From Microbacterium sp. Marseille-Q6965 (lineage in GTDB: Bacteria; Actinomycetota; Actinomycetes; Actinomycetales; Microbacteriaceae): 64,000 nt of DNA. Both the position numbers and the translations under genes were made by a program. Below the pieces are notes generated by a model that ran no database searches, was not told the origin of the DNA, and saw only the letters and a list, made by a program, of their open reading frames with translations. The stretch lies in contig NZ_CAMGZA010000003.1 in NCBI RefSeq assembly GCF_946151065.1, forward strand, positions 1-64,000. The letters run 5' to 3'. Shown piece by piece: positions 36,436 through 46,787 of the stretch (positions are counted from its first letter, which is position 1; every line of letters begins with the position of its first letter).

Positions 36436-37484
36436 CGGGCGGCCTCCCCGGTCAGGCGGCCAGCAAGGGCGCCGGCGGCGTCCGCGGCCACGCCGCGGGC
36501 CACGTCGGGCCCGATCCGCACGCGTTCCTCGAGCGGAATGCCGCGGGCCGCCGCGAGCGCACGCTGGGCGGCCAGATCCCAGGCCGGCGCATCGTCGAGC
36601 TCGCGCACGAGCGCGAGGATGCCCGAGGGCGCTCCGGCATCGAGGCGACGCGCGAGCGCGTCGGCGCGCTCCCGCGAGCGGGACCGGGCCGCCAGCGGCA
36701 GGCGCTGCGCATGGTGCGCCGCCAGCCGCGCGATCGCCTCGCCCGCGTCGTCGGTGGCGACCGCGTCGCCGATCCACGCGGCGTCTCCCGTGTCGTGATC
36801 CTCGCCGGCCACGACCAGTCCCGCCGACTCGATCGCCGCGTACACCGACCCGTCGGGGTGCGCGCTGCCCGTGACGAAGATCGGGTGGCCCGCGGCCGCG
36901 TCCACCGCCGCGTCGACGACGGCGATGGCGTGCTCCGGGGGGAGGGTCGCGGCGGCGCGGTAGGCCGCGAGCGCGAGCTGCCCACTGCAGCGGCCGGCGG
37001 CGCGGCGGTCGCGCATCCGAGCCAGCGCGGCGCCCACCGCGACCTCCCGTTCCGCGGCGTCGCGCAGGGCCGCGCCCTCCGCCGGGCGACCGGTGAGGGA
37101 GACGACGAAGCGGACGAGTCGCTCGTACTGCCGGATGACGAAACGATCCCGCGGCGCACCGCCCCCGCGGGGCGCATCGAGCAGGTGCACGGGAAAGGGC
37201 ACCCGGCCTCGCTCGGCGAGGACGCGCAGCACGTAGAAGACGCGCAGGTTCGCCGCCGAGTCGTTGCAGACGATCAGCCCCGCCAGATCGTCATGGGCCC
37301 CCGCCAGCAGCGCATCGAGGATGCGACAGGCGACGGCGTCGACGGCGCCGGGCAGCTCGGCCGTCTCGGGCGCGTACGCCCCCGACCACGAGCCGAGCAG
37401 GCGCACCGGCGTCGCGCCGGCCGCGAGCACCAGCTGCCGCGGCACGTCCGCCCCGACGATCCCGATCCGCGGCGCCTCGGTCAC
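36432..37484 (-). CDS. Second 2-hydroxyacyl-CoA dehydratase-like subunit
   Basis: It is a 350-residue partner of the protein at 35185. The pattern fits the shorter subunit of the same family: RIGIVGADVPRQLVLAAGAT at the N-terminus, AVACRILDALLAG, LAGLIVCNDSAANLRVFYVL and GHPIFVTGSAHPDG. It has three cysteines (ACR, VCN, RCS), enough for one cluster. GTG 37484 overlaps the CaiB stop (GTGA). No gene for the usual ATP-dependent activator (HgdC type) is in the window, so a classical radical mechanism is doubtful. Confidence 0.68.
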   Translation of the reverse strand: MTEAPRIGIVGADVPRQLVLAAGATPVRLLGSWSGAYAPETAELPGAVDAVACRILDALLAGAHDDLAGLIVCNDSAANLRVFYVLRVLAERGRVPFPVHLLDAPRGGGAPRDRFVIRQYERLVRFVVSLTGRPAEGAALRDAAEREVAVGAALARMRDRRAAGRCSGQLALAAYRAAATLPPEHAIAVVDAAVDAAAGHPIFVTGSAHPDGSVYAAIESAGLVVAGEDHDTGDAAWIGDAVATDDAGEAIARLAAHHAQRLPLAARSRSRERADALARRLDAGAPSGILALVRELDDAPAWDLAAQRALAAARGIPLEERVRIGPDVARGVAADAAGALAGRLTGEAAR

Positions 37485-38716
37485 AGCACTCCGTCGGCGC
37501 GCAGCTGCGCGATCCGGTCGTCGTCGTAGCCGACGCCGCGCAGCACCGATTCGGTGTTCTCCCCCAGGCCGGGTGCCGGCTTGTCGAGACCGACCTCGCT
37601 GCGCGAGAACACCATGGGCAGCCCCGCGCCGTAGAGGCCCTCGAAGTGCCCGTAGCGGGGGTGCACGAGCGGCACGACCTCGCCGCGGCCGGTCACCTGG
37701 GGATCGCGCACCGCCTCGGCGGTGGATCGGACGGGCGCCGCCGGCGCCCCGTGCGCATCGAGCGCCTCGAGGACCTCGGCGAGGGAGCGCTCGGCGGCCC
37801 AGCCGGCGATGAGGCCGTGCAGCCGATCCGCGTTCGCGACCCGCGCGTCGCGCGTGGCGAAGTCGGGGGTCTCGAGCAGGTGCGCGCGGTCGATCGCCCG
37901 CAGCACGCCGGCGGCGAACTGGTCGGTCGGCGCGCAGATGGCGAACCACCCGTCCGCGGCACGGAACGTGCCGAACGGCGCGAGCCGCGGCACGTACGCG
38001 CCGGTGCGCAGCGGGAACCCGACCGACTCGAGCGCGTCGAACGGCTCGCACGCCACGAGCGAAGTGAGCGCACCCAGCATCGACACGTCCACGTGCTGGC
38101 CCTCGCCGGTGCGGTCCGCCTGCAGCACCGCGGCGAGGGTGCCGATGACGGCAAAGAGGGGGGCGACGAGGTCGCCGACCGGCAGCCCGAACCGCACGGG
38201 CGGGTCGCCCGGCTCGCCCGCCGTCATCATGACGCCGCTGAGCGCCTGGATGATCGTGTCCATCGCCTTGCGGTCGCCGTGGTCGCCGGTCGCGCCGAAG
38301 CCGCTGATCGACGTGTAGACGAGCCGCTCGTTCAGGCCGCGCACCGACGCGTAGTCGATGCCCAACCGCTTGGTGACGCCGGCGCTGTAGTTCTCGACCA
38401 CGATGTCGGCGTCGCGGATGAGGTCGAACAGCACCTCGCGGCTCTCGGGGTGCTTGAGGTTGAGGGTGATCGACTCCTTGCCGCGACCGCGGAGCATCAT
38501 CGAGACCGACATGTCGTCGGGCGAGGTGCGGCGCAGGCTCAGGCCGTCGGCCGTGACGTACGGCGAGTTGTTGCGCGACGAATCGCCGCCGCGCGTCGGA
38601 TTCTCGACCTTGATCACCCGCGCCCCGAGGCCCGCCAGCAGCAGCGTCGCGTAGGGACCGGCGAGGGCCGTCGTCAGGTCGATGACGGTCTTGCCGGCCA
38701 GGGGTGCGGTGCTCAT
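37481..38716 (-). CDS. CaiB/BaiF-family (type III) CoA-transferase
   Basis: It is a 411-residue CoA-transferase. Landmarks are KTVIDLTTALAGPYATLLLA, GARVIKVENPTRGGDSSRNN, KESITLNLKHPESREVLFDL, ADIVVENYSAGVTKRLGIDY and YTSISGFGATGDHGDRKAMD, with Asp of the catalytic region in GDHGDRKAMDTI. The family moves CoA between carboxylic acids. It overlaps CapA upstream by ATGA and the dehydratase-like gene downstream by GTGA. It should make the CoA ester used by the following two proteins (inference). Confidence 0.9.
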   Translation of the reverse strand: MSTAPLAGKTVIDLTTALAGPYATLLLAGLGARVIKVENPTRGGDSSRNNSPYVTADGLSLRRTSPDDMSVSMMLRGRGKESITLNLKHPESREVLFDLIRDADIVVENYSAGVTKRLGIDYASVRGLNERLVYTSISGFGATGDHGDRKAMDTIIQALSGVMMTAGEPGDPPVRFGLPVGDLVAPLFAVIGTLAAVLQADRTGEGQHVDVSMLGALTSLVACEPFDALESVGFPLRTGAYVPRLAPFGTFRAADGWFAICAPTDQFAAGVLRAIDRAHLLETPDFATRDARVANADRLHGLIAGWAAERSLAEVLEALDAHGAPAAPVRSTAEAVRDPQVTGRGEVVPLVHPRYGHFEGLYGAGLPMVFSRSEVGLDKPAPGLGENTESVLRGVGYDDDRIAQLRADGVL

Positions 38717-39842
38717 GCGGTCTCCTCGATGCGGATGGTGAGGCGGTCGCCCGCCCAGTCGTATTCGGTCGCCAGCGCGGCGTCGCGGCTGATGCCGCGG
38801 ATGTACTCGGCCACCCGTTCGCCGCCGTCCGCGCGGGTCAGCGGCACGGGGCGGGCCTGGTCGTCGATCCAGCAGGGAATCAGCGATGCCGTCACGCCGC
38901 CGTCGTCATCCAGATCCATCACGGCGATGGCCGTGTGGCGGCTCTCGGGGTGGAAGGGGTAGTCCGGCATCGCCGGGTCGGGCTCGAAGCCGAACAGCCG
39001 GCGCCGCTCCCGGGCCCACGCCCGGCGCTCCGGCGTGTCGTCGTCGTCACCCGCGAGCGCGCTGGTCACGGTGGCGAAATTGCCGAGCCCGTGGAAGATC
39101 GGCCGGCGGCGATAGACCTCGACACCCTTCAGGATGTGCGCGTGATGCCCGATGACCGCCGCCGCGCCGGCGTCGATCGCCGCGTGCGCGACCTCGTACT
39201 CGTACGCCGCGATGTCGACCGGCTGGTGCACGAGGCCCTTGTGCAGGGCCACGAGGACCGTCGCCCCACCGGCGGCGAGGCCCGCGACCTCGTCGGTGAG
39301 TCGTGCAAGGCTGCGCGGCTCGGCGAACGTGTAGACGCGCGGCGGCCCGCCGGGGTTCGCCCCGCGGGGTTCGTAGTGGGTGATCACCTCGACATACGCG
39401 CAGCCGGGCTTGTCGGTGCCGGCCCACGATTCCCGCGGGCCGACGCAGTTCACGCTGAGGACGGCGACCCTGTGGCCCTCGGCCTCCACGATCGCGGGCC
39501 GCCACGCCTCGGCGAGCGTGGCGCCGGCTCCCGCGACGGCCATCCCGCGGGCCAGGCAGTGCGCCCGCGTGTCGGCGATGCCGGGGCCGCCGAAGTCGAA
39601 GACGTGGTTCCCGGCCAGGGTGAGCACGTCGAACCCGGCTGCGGCGACGCCGTCCAGCGCGGAGGGCGGGGCGGGCAGGGCGGGCACGTCGGTCGACATG
39701 GAGACGGTCGCCTCGGTGTGCGGCACCTCGAGCTGCCCGATGAGAACGTCGGCGGTGGCGAGCGCGCCGAGCGCGGGGGCGAGCAGCGGGGCGCTGTCCG
39801 CGCGTTCGAGGACCAGGTCGCCCGTCGCGAGGACGCGCGTCA

Positions 39843-39843
<1 letters not shown>
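38713..39843 (-). CDS. CapA-family metallophosphoesterase-like protein
   Basis: It is a 376-residue CapA/PGA-synthesis-like protein. The motifs TGDLVLER, LEVPHTE, LTLAGNHVFDFGGPG, VLVALHKGLVH and IGHHAHILKGVEVYRRRPIF match the metallophosphatase-like fold with its Asp/His/Asn ligands. No signal peptide or membrane anchor is visible, unlike capsule CapA. ATG 39843 overlaps the ATPase stop (TGATG); GTG 39846 is an alternative. A cytoplasmic CapA-like protein in a transporter/CoA-transferase operon suggests hydrolysis or ligation of a small phosphorylated or amidated compound, but this is unproven. Confidence 0.82.
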
Positions 39844-40672
<829 letters not shown>

Positions 40673-40673
<1 letters not shown>

Positions 40674-41602
40674 CAGCGGGCCTCCTTCGCCTTGCGGATG
40701 GGCCGCCGGGCCGCGATGCGCGCGGTCCCGCGGCCGAAGTGCTCCTCGACGCGGCGCTGCACGAGCGTGAGCGCCGTGACCACGACGAGGTACCAGACGA
40801 CGGCGACGATGAGCATCGGCACCACCTCGTAGGTGCGGTTGTAGATGACCTGCACGGCGTGCAGGAGGTCGCCCATGGCGATGACGCTGACGAGCGACGT
40901 GCCCTTGAGCAGGGCGATCACCTGCGATCCGGTCGGCGGGATGATCACGCGCATGGCCTGAGGCAGCACGATGCGGCTGAACGTGTGCCAGCGCCCGAAG
41001 CCCATCGCCGCGGCCGCGTCGCGCTGGCCCTGGTCCACCGACAGGATGCCGGCACGGATGATCTCGGCCATGTAGGCCGCCTCGTGAAGCGACAGGCCGA
41101 TGATCGCCGCGGTCAGCGGCGTGATGAGGTCGTTCGTCGACCAGCTGAACAGCTCGGGGCCGAACGGCACGCCCACGGTGATGCGAGGCAGCAGATACGC
41201 GAGGTTGAACCAGAAGATGAGCTGGACGAGCGGCGGGATCCCGCGGAAGACGCCCACGAACACGATCGACGCGGCCTTGACCGGCCAGAAGTCCGACAGC
41301 TGACCCGCCGCGAGCACCGTGCCGAGCACCGAGCCGAGCACCATGCCGATGATCGTGAGCATGATGCTCATGCCCAGCCCGAGCAGCACGCTCGGGTTGA
41401 ACAGGTACTCGGCGACGACGTTCCATTCGAAGCGCTCGTTGCTCACGAAGAACCACAGGATGCCCACCGTGACCAGCAGCAGCACGGCGCCGCCGATGAG
41501 CCGCCCGGGGCGCAGGCGGGCCCGCGCGTTCGCGACGTCGACGGTGGGCGCCGCGTCGGCGGCAGGGACGGTGCTCATGCGGGTGGCCTCCGAGGTGCTC
41601 AT
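40673..41602 (-). CDS. Polar amino-acid-type ABC transporter permease
   Basis: It is a 309-residue HisM/GlnP-like permease with an unusually long N-terminal tail of about 50 residues before the first helix (LIGGAVLLLVTVGILWFFVS). The family landmarks FRGIPPLVQLIFWFNLAYLL and EAAYMAEIIRAGILSVDQGQ (the EAA loop region) are present. ATG 41602 overlaps the binding-protein stop (ATGA). Bases 41221-41430 reappear, degraded, at the left edge of the window. Confidence 0.92.
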
Positions 41603-42516
41603 CCGGCGGTCATCGGGTTCAGCTGCGGCTCCTCGACCATGACGTCGGTGAGCTCCCACTCGGTCATGATCCGCTCGTACTCGCCGTTGTCGAAGATGCC
41701 CTCGAACGCGGCGAACATGGCGGGGGCGAGCTCATTGCTCTTGGGCATGAACATGGCGAGCAGGTCGATGCCCGCGCCCTGCTCGTCGCCCTGCACGAGG
41801 TACTCGTAGCGGTCGGGCTCGGCGACCTGCACGTCCTTGGCGGCCGTCTGGGTGGTGCCCGCATAGTCGGCACGGTCGGAGTTGAGCGCGAGGAACGTCG
41901 AGTTCGTGTCTTCCAGCCCGATGAACTCGGGGGCCTCGAGGCCCTCCGCCGCACACCATTCGCTGTACCGCTCCAGCTGGCTCTCGGTGACCGAGCCCGT
42001 CACGCCGGCGACACGGGCGCCGCACAGGTCCTCGGGCTCGCTGAGCTCGTCGGAGCGCTCGGCGAGGTACAGGTACGACGTGCGCGTGGTCATCCACACC
42101 ACGGTGTCGAAGTCGGCCTCCCGCTCGGGGGTGGTGCGCACCGGGCCGTTGAAGGCGTCGTACCGGCCGGAGAGCATGCCGGTGAGCATGGCGTCGAGCC
42201 CGGACGAGGTGCTGATCTCGAACGGCACACCGAGCTGCTCGGAGAGGGCGGCCTGGATGTCGGGGTCGATGCCCGTGATGTCGCCGTTCTCCTCGATGGT
42301 GCGGTACGGAGGGTGGGTGTCGCCGGCGATCGTGATGACACCCTTGTCCTTGATCGCCTCGGGGAGCAGGTCGTAGGCGGGCGCGTCCGTGTTCACGGCC
42401 TCGTCTGCCGGTGCATCGCCGGCGCCCTGGTCGGGGGCGCCTGCCGAGCCGCAGGAGGCGAGGGCGAGCGACACACCGGCGATCGCCACCAGTCCGAGCG
42501 TGGTGCTGAGCTTCAT
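41599..42516 (-). CDS. Extracellular solute-binding lipoprotein, family 3
   Basis: It is a 305-residue binding lipoprotein. Signal peptide with lipobox: LVAIAGVSLALASCGSAG. The SBP_bac_3 fold is shown by GVITIAGDTHPPYRTIEENG, ITGIDPDIQAALSEQLGVPF, YDAFNGPVRTTPEREADFDT and GARVAGVTGSVTESQLERY. A ring-stacking or carboxylate-binding ligand such as an amino acid derivative is usual. It is the first gene of the eight-gene operon; the dyad at 42577 lies 61 bases upstream. Confidence 0.9.
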   Translation of the reverse strand: MKLSTTLGLVAIAGVSLALASCGSAGAPDQGAGDAPADEAVNTDAPAYDLLPEAIKDKGVITIAGDTHPPYRTIEENGDITGIDPDIQAALSEQLGVPFEISTSSGLDAMLTGMLSGRYDAFNGPVRTTPEREADFDTVVWMTTRTSYLYLAERSDELSEPEDLCGARVAGVTGSVTESQLERYSEWCAAEGLEAPEFIGLEDTNSTFLALNSDRADYAGTTQTAAKDVQVAEPDRYEYLVQGDEQGAGIDLLAMFMPKSNELAPAMFAAFEGIFDNGEYERIMTEWELTDVMVEEPQLNPMTAG

Positions 42517-42576
42517 TGCGTTCTCCACATCGTTGTGCAGGGGGGCAGGGCGGGGGCCGTGCATGTCCAGGAATAT

Positions 42577-42590
42577 CATGTCGTATGACA
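42577..42590. promoter_or_regulatory. Inverted repeat ATGTC-N4-GACAT between the importer operon and purU copy 2
   Basis: ATGTCGTATGACAT is centred in the 166-base divergent gap. It is a candidate operator that could control both the operon and the second purU. A related half, TATGACATT, occurs at 27596-27604 upstream of the secreted hydrolase. Confidence 0.5.
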
Positions 42591-42682
42591 TTCCGCACGG
42601 CAACCCGTCGCGGATCCCGACGCCGGGACCGGCGGGGAGGGGTGCGACGCGCGGCCGCGGCGTGAGCGGCCAGAATAGACGC

Positions 42683-43558
42683 ATGCCCGAGACCATCGAG
42701 TCGCTCGTCGATCACGCGTGCCTGATCGTGCACGGACCGGATCAGCAGGGAATCGTCGCGGAGGTCGCCGCGCTGATCTCCCGCAACCAGGGGAACATCA
42801 CCTCCCTGGACCAGTACTCCAGCGACCCCGAGGGCGGCGACTTCTTCCAACGAGTCGTGTTCCACCGCCCCGACCTCGTCGCCGCGCTCCCCGAGATCCG
42901 CGACGACCTCGCCCGCACCCTCGGCACACGGGGCATGTCCTGGCACATCGACGACATGTCCACCCCCAAACGAATGGCCATCCTGGCCTCCAAGAGCGAC
43001 CACTGCCTACTCGACCTGCTCTGGCGCCACCGCCGCGGCGAACTGCCCGTGACGATCCCCATGGTCATCTCCAACCACACCAACGTCGCCGACGACGTCC
43101 GCTCCTTCGGGGTGCCGTTCTTCCACGTTCCCTCCCAGGAAGGCCCCGACAAGAGCCAGTCCGAAGCGGCCATCCTGGCGCTGCTGACCGGCAACGTCGA
43201 CTTCGTCGTCCTCGCCCGCTACATGCAGGTCATCTCCAACGACTTCCTCGAAAAGCTCGGCGTGCCCGTCATCAACATCCACCACTCCTTCCTGCCCGCC
43301 TTCATCGGCGCCGCCCCCTACCGCAAAGCCAAAGAACGCGGCGTCAAACTCATCGGCGCCACCGCCCACTACGTCACCGAAGAACTCGACGAAGGCCCCA
43401 TCATCGAGCAAGACGTCGTCCGCGTCAGCCACGCCGAAACCGCCGCCGACCTCCAACGCCGCGGCGCCGACGTCGAACGCGCCGTCCTCTCCCGCGCCGT
43501 CCTCTGGCACGCCCAAAACCGCGTCATCCGACACGGCAACCACACCATCGTCTTCTGA
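42683..43558 (+). CDS. purU: Formyltetrahydrofolate deformylase, copy 2
   Basis: It encodes a 291-residue PurU identical to copy 1 except for residues 2-3 (MPETIES here, MRDTIES there). The DNA appears identical from the fourth codon through TGATCCCCG after the stop, then diverges at once. ATG 42683 is chosen by alignment with copy 1; an upstream extension in frame has no similarity to PurU. It diverges from the binding-protein/CoA-transferase operon, suggesting that this operon also yields C1 units as 10-formyl-THF (inference). Confidence 0.94.
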   Translation: MPETIESLVDHACLIVHGPDQQGIVAEVAALISRNQGNITSLDQYSSDPEGGDFFQRVVFHRPDLVAALPEIRDDLARTLGTRGMSWHIDDMSTPKRMAILASKSDHCLLDLLWRHRRGELPVTIPMVISNHTNVADDVRSFGVPFFHVPSQEGPDKSQSEAAILALLTGNVDFVVLARYMQVISNDFLEKLGVPVINIHHSFLPAFIGAAPYRKAKERGVKLIGATAHYVTEELDEGPIIEQDVVRVSHAETAADLQRRGADVERAVLSRAVLWHAQNRVIRHGNHTIVF

Positions 43559-43639
43559 TCCCCGGGTCGTCACCCTCGGCTTCCGGGGGACGAGGCGGTG
43601 CCACCCGGCCGGCGATCCGCGGAGCGTCGGCCCGCGGTG

Positions 43640-44620
43640 TCAGTGCACGAACTCCATCAACTCCGCGCCGAGCGTGCGGAAGACGCGGTGCCCCCGGTCA
43701 CGGTGCATGGGCGACAGATCGTCGAAGCACACGGTGAGCGCGTAGGCCACGCCGGCGCCCGGACCGGCGATCACGCCGGCCTCCGAGCGGACGCCGTCGT
43801 TGTTCCGACCCGTGCGGTTGAGGAACAGCAGACCGTGGCGATCGTCGTCGTGCGCGAACGGATCGAGGTTGGTGGCGGCACCCACGAGGGTGAGGTCGTA
43901 GCCGAGCGTCAGCCACTCCGCGACCTGCGCGCTCACGCGCGCGTTCACGACCCGCCCGTTCACCAGATCGGAGAAGAGCTTCGCGTACTCGCGCGTGGTG
44001 CCGAGCGCGAAGTGCGGCGCGTCGTCCGGGCCCCGCTCGTCGCGGAAGCGGTCGAGCACGGCCGAGCGCGGCATCCCGAGCTCCACGAGCCGGCGCGTGA
44101 CCGACTCGAGGCCGACCGCGTCGAGCAGTGCGTTGACCGCGAAGGCGTCGCCCGTGCTGGCCGCGAGGACGACGAGGTCGCCCAGCGGCAGGGTCGGCAC
44201 CGCCAGATGGCGCCAGATCCCCGCCACCCCGACGCGGTCGAGCGAGGATCGCTCGACGAGGGCGAACGGGTCGAGCGTCTGCTCGTCGAACCGCGCCGCG
44301 GCCTCCACGAGGACCGGCACGACGCCGACACCGGCCACGGGGAGGGTGACGTAGTCGTCGCCCGACAGCACGACCGATCCGCGGTCGAGGTCGGTGATGT
44401 GGATGGACACCTGCGCGCCGGACGAGGCCAGGTCGTCGAGGGCCGCCATCGTGCCGGCGAAGACGCCGCTGCGGCCCCGGCGCACGACGCGAGCGCGCCC
44501 GTCGCGGGCGCGTCGTCTCGACGCGGTGTCATGATCGGGCTCGACGGCCACGATTCCTCCGGGGACGAGGGGTGGGGGAGGATCCGCGCGCTGCCCGGCG
44601 GTCGGGCCCATGGAGCTCAT
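43640..44620 (-). CDS. Beta-lactamase-fold protein without its catalytic serine
   Basis: It is a 326-residue protein of the class A beta-lactamase-like serine hydrolase fold. The place of PAAS-x-x-K-VP reads LPVAGVGVVPVL, so Ser and Lys are replaced by Gly and Val; the SDN loop reads STGDAFAVN and the KTG motif reads LNRTGRNNDGVRSEAGV. No signal peptide is evident. It is therefore unlikely to be a beta-lactamase and may bind peptidoglycan-like or regulatory ligands. The true start is uncertain; several Met codons lie in the first 60 residues. Confidence 0.65.
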   Translation of the reverse strand: MSSMGPTAGQRADPPPPLVPGGIVAVEPDHDTASRRRARDGRARVVRRGRSGVFAGTMAALDDLASSGAQVSIHITDLDRGSVVLSGDDYVTLPVAGVGVVPVLVEAAARFDEQTLDPFALVERSSLDRVGVAGIWRHLAVPTLPLGDLVVLAASTGDAFAVNALLDAVGLESVTRRLVELGMPRSAVLDRFRDERGPDDAPHFALGTTREYAKLFSDLVNGRVVNARVSAQVAEWLTLGYDLTLVGAATNLDPFAHDDDRHGLLFLNRTGRNNDGVRSEAGVIAGPGAGVAYALTVCFDDLSPMHRDRGHRVFRTLGAELMEFVH

Positions 44621-44686
44621 CGCCCCGGCCCCGTGCGCTCACGCGCGTGCGCGCGACCTCACGCGCCGATCCAGTAGAAGACTAAT

Positions 44687-44715
44687 CCGCCCGCCGCGCT
44701 GAGCGCGACGGGCGG
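44687..44715 (-). terminator. Terminator hairpin after the M13 peptidase
   Basis: CCGCCCG and CGCGC pair with GCGCG and CGGGCGG around a TGA loop with one C-A mismatch. It lies eight bases after the peptidase stop, and on the minus strand a T-containing stretch (ATTAGTCTTCT) follows. Confidence 0.7.
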
Positions 44716-44723
44716 AGAAGACG

Positions 44724-46682
44724 TCACCAGATCGTCACACGCCTGTCAGGCGCCAGCCACAGAGCGTCCGACTCGGTCACGTCGAACGCGTCGTAGAACG
44801 CGTCGATGTTGCGCACGATCTGGTTGCACCGGAACTCGGCCGGCGCATGGGGATCGATCGTGAGGAGTCGGATCGCCTCGGCCTCGCGGCTCTTCTGCTG
44901 CCAGCACTGCGCCCACGACAGGAGCACCCGCTGCACGCCGGTGAGGCCGTCGATCTCGGGCGCCTCACCGCCGTCGAGCGACAGCGCATAGGCCTTGAGA
45001 GCGATGCCGAGGCCGCCGAGGTCACCGATGTTCTCGCCGATCGTCAGCGCGCCGTTCACGCGATGCGTCTGTGCGTCGAGGCCCTCCGGGGTCAGCTCGT
45101 CGTACTGCGCGATGAGGCTCTTCGTCCGCTCCTCGAAGGCCGCGCGGTCCTCGTCCGTCCACCAGTTGCGCAGGGCCCCCGCCCCGTCGTACTGCGATCC
45201 CTGGTCGTCGAAGCCGTGGCCGATCTCGTGACCGATCACGGCCCCGATGCCGCCGTAGTTCGCGGCGGCATCGCGCCCGGCGTCGAAGAACGGGTACTGC
45301 AGGATGGCCGCCGGGAACACGATCTCGTTCATCGTGGGGTTGTAGTAGGCGTTCACGGTCTGCGGCGTCATGAGCCACTCGTCGCGATCGATCGGCTTGC
45401 CGAGCTTGCCGAGCTCCCGATCGTGCTCGAACGCGGCGGCGCGCTGCACGTTTCCGAGCAGATCGCCGGCGTCGATCTCGAGAGCCGTGTAGTCGCGCCA
45501 CCTCACGGGGTACCCGATCTTCGGCGTGAACGCCTCGAGCTTGGCGAGCGCCTTCTCGCGCGTTGCGGGGCTCATCCACTCCAGTGCCGTGATGCTCTGG
45601 CGATACGCCTCGATGAGATTCGCGACGAGCTCGTCCATCGCGGCCTTGGCCGCGGGCGGGAAGTGCCGCTCGACGTACACCTTGCCCACGGCCTCGCCCA
45701 TCGATCCCTCCACGAGCGAGACGCCGCGCTTCCACCGCTCGCGGTTCGCCGGCACACCGGTGAGGGTGGTGCCGTAGAAGGAGAAGTTCTCGTCGACGAA
45801 CTCGTCGGTGAGGTACGGCGCCGCCGCCCGCACGACGCGATAGCGCAGCCACGCCTTCCAGTCGTCGAGCCGCTCGGTCACGAGCAGCGCTCCGAGCCCC
45901 TCCAGGTACGACGGCTGCGAGACGACCACCTCGGCGAATCCCGCGGGGTCGGGGGCCACGGCCTCGAGCCACGGCTGCAGATCGAGACCGGCGAGCTGCT
46001 GGGTCTCGGCCCACGTCTTGAGGTTGTAGGTCGCGACGGCGTCGCGGCTGCGCACCGTGTCCCAGTGGTGCCCCGCGAGCTCGGTCTCGAGCGCGAAGAG
46101 GCGCTCCGCCTGGCCCGCCGCGTCGCCGAGACCGGCCAGCGCGAGCAGACGCTCCGCGTGCGTGCGGAACGCCGCGCGCACCTCCTCGAAGCTGTCGAGA
46201 CGGTAATAGCTCTCGTCCGGCAGCGAGAGTCCCGCCTGCAACAGGTATGCGATGTAACGGTCGGGGTCACCCTTGTCGGGCGCGACGTACATGCCCACGA
46301 TCGCCGCGACGCCAGCGCGGTCCAGCCGCCCCACCGCCTCCAGAAAGGCGGGGACGTCGGCGATCGCGTCGACCTCGGCGAGACGATCGGCGAGCGGCGC
46401 GGTGCCGAGCTGTGCGATGCGCTCGGTGTCCATGAACGACGCGTACAGGTCGCCGATCTTGCGCGTCTCCGTGCCCGGCTCAGCCGCCTGGGCCTCCTCG
46501 ATGATGTCGCGCACCTGCTTCTCGGCCTGCTCGGCCAGCAGGTGGAACGAACCCCAGCGGGCCTTGTCCTCCGGGATCTCCGTGCGCGCGATCCACGAGC
46601 CGTTCACGTGCCGGTACAGGTCGTCCTGCGGGCGGACGTTCGGGTCGAGTTCGTCGATGGCGATGCCGGAGGGTTCAGTCAT
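44724..46682 (-). CDS. pepO: M13-family zinc metallopeptidase (PepO-like)
   Basis: It is a 652-residue neprilysin-like endopeptidase. The N-terminal M13 domain starts with DDLYRHVNGSWIARTEIPED. The catalytic region near residue 485 has HEIGHGFDDQG (zinc His, His and Glu), ENIGDLGGLGIA (third ligand Glu) and NAYYNPTMNEIVFPAAILQ. The C-terminus ends in the usual DRRVTIW with a Trp. No signal peptide is visible, in line with cytoplasmic actinobacterial PepO. It degrades peptides of moderate size. It is monocistronic and divergent from the MarP-like gene. Confidence 0.93.
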   Translation of the reverse strand: MTEPSGIAIDELDPNVRPQDDLYRHVNGSWIARTEIPEDKARWGSFHLLAEQAEKQVRDIIEEAQAAEPGTETRKIGDLYASFMDTERIAQLGTAPLADRLAEVDAIADVPAFLEAVGRLDRAGVAAIVGMYVAPDKGDPDRYIAYLLQAGLSLPDESYYRLDSFEEVRAAFRTHAERLLALAGLGDAAGQAERLFALETELAGHHWDTVRSRDAVATYNLKTWAETQQLAGLDLQPWLEAVAPDPAGFAEVVVSQPSYLEGLGALLVTERLDDWKAWLRYRVVRAAAPYLTDEFVDENFSFYGTTLTGVPANRERWKRGVSLVEGSMGEAVGKVYVERHFPPAAKAAMDELVANLIEAYRQSITALEWMSPATREKALAKLEAFTPKIGYPVRWRDYTALEIDAGDLLGNVQRAAAFEHDRELGKLGKPIDRDEWLMTPQTVNAYYNPTMNEIVFPAAILQYPFFDAGRDAAANYGGIGAVIGHEIGHGFDDQGSQYDGAGALRNWWTDEDRAAFEERTKSLIAQYDELTPEGLDAQTHRVNGALTIGENIGDLGGLGIALKAYALSLDGGEAPEIDGLTGVQRVLLSWAQCWQQKSREAEAIRLLTIDPHAPAEFRCNQIVRNIDAFYDAFDVTESDALWLAPDRRVTIW

Positions 46683-46787
46683 GGGTCCATCGTAGGGTCG
46701 GGCTGTGCGCGGGCGGCGGCCGGTCTTTCCGCGCTCTCACCGGCCGCCTCGGGCCATCTGCGGCACGATAGAGGCAGGAGGCGGCTG

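Noticed and set aside
42389..42682. Upstream in-frame extension of purU copy 2
   Set aside because: Copy 1 starts at the equivalent of 42683, and the extension covers the divergent promoter and the antisense of the binding-protein start.
44847..46787. Long plus-strand frame across the M13 peptidase gene joined to the MarP-like protease
   Set aside because: The peptidase on the minus strand is unmistakable; the protease begins at ATG 46788 with its own Shine-Dalgarno sequence.
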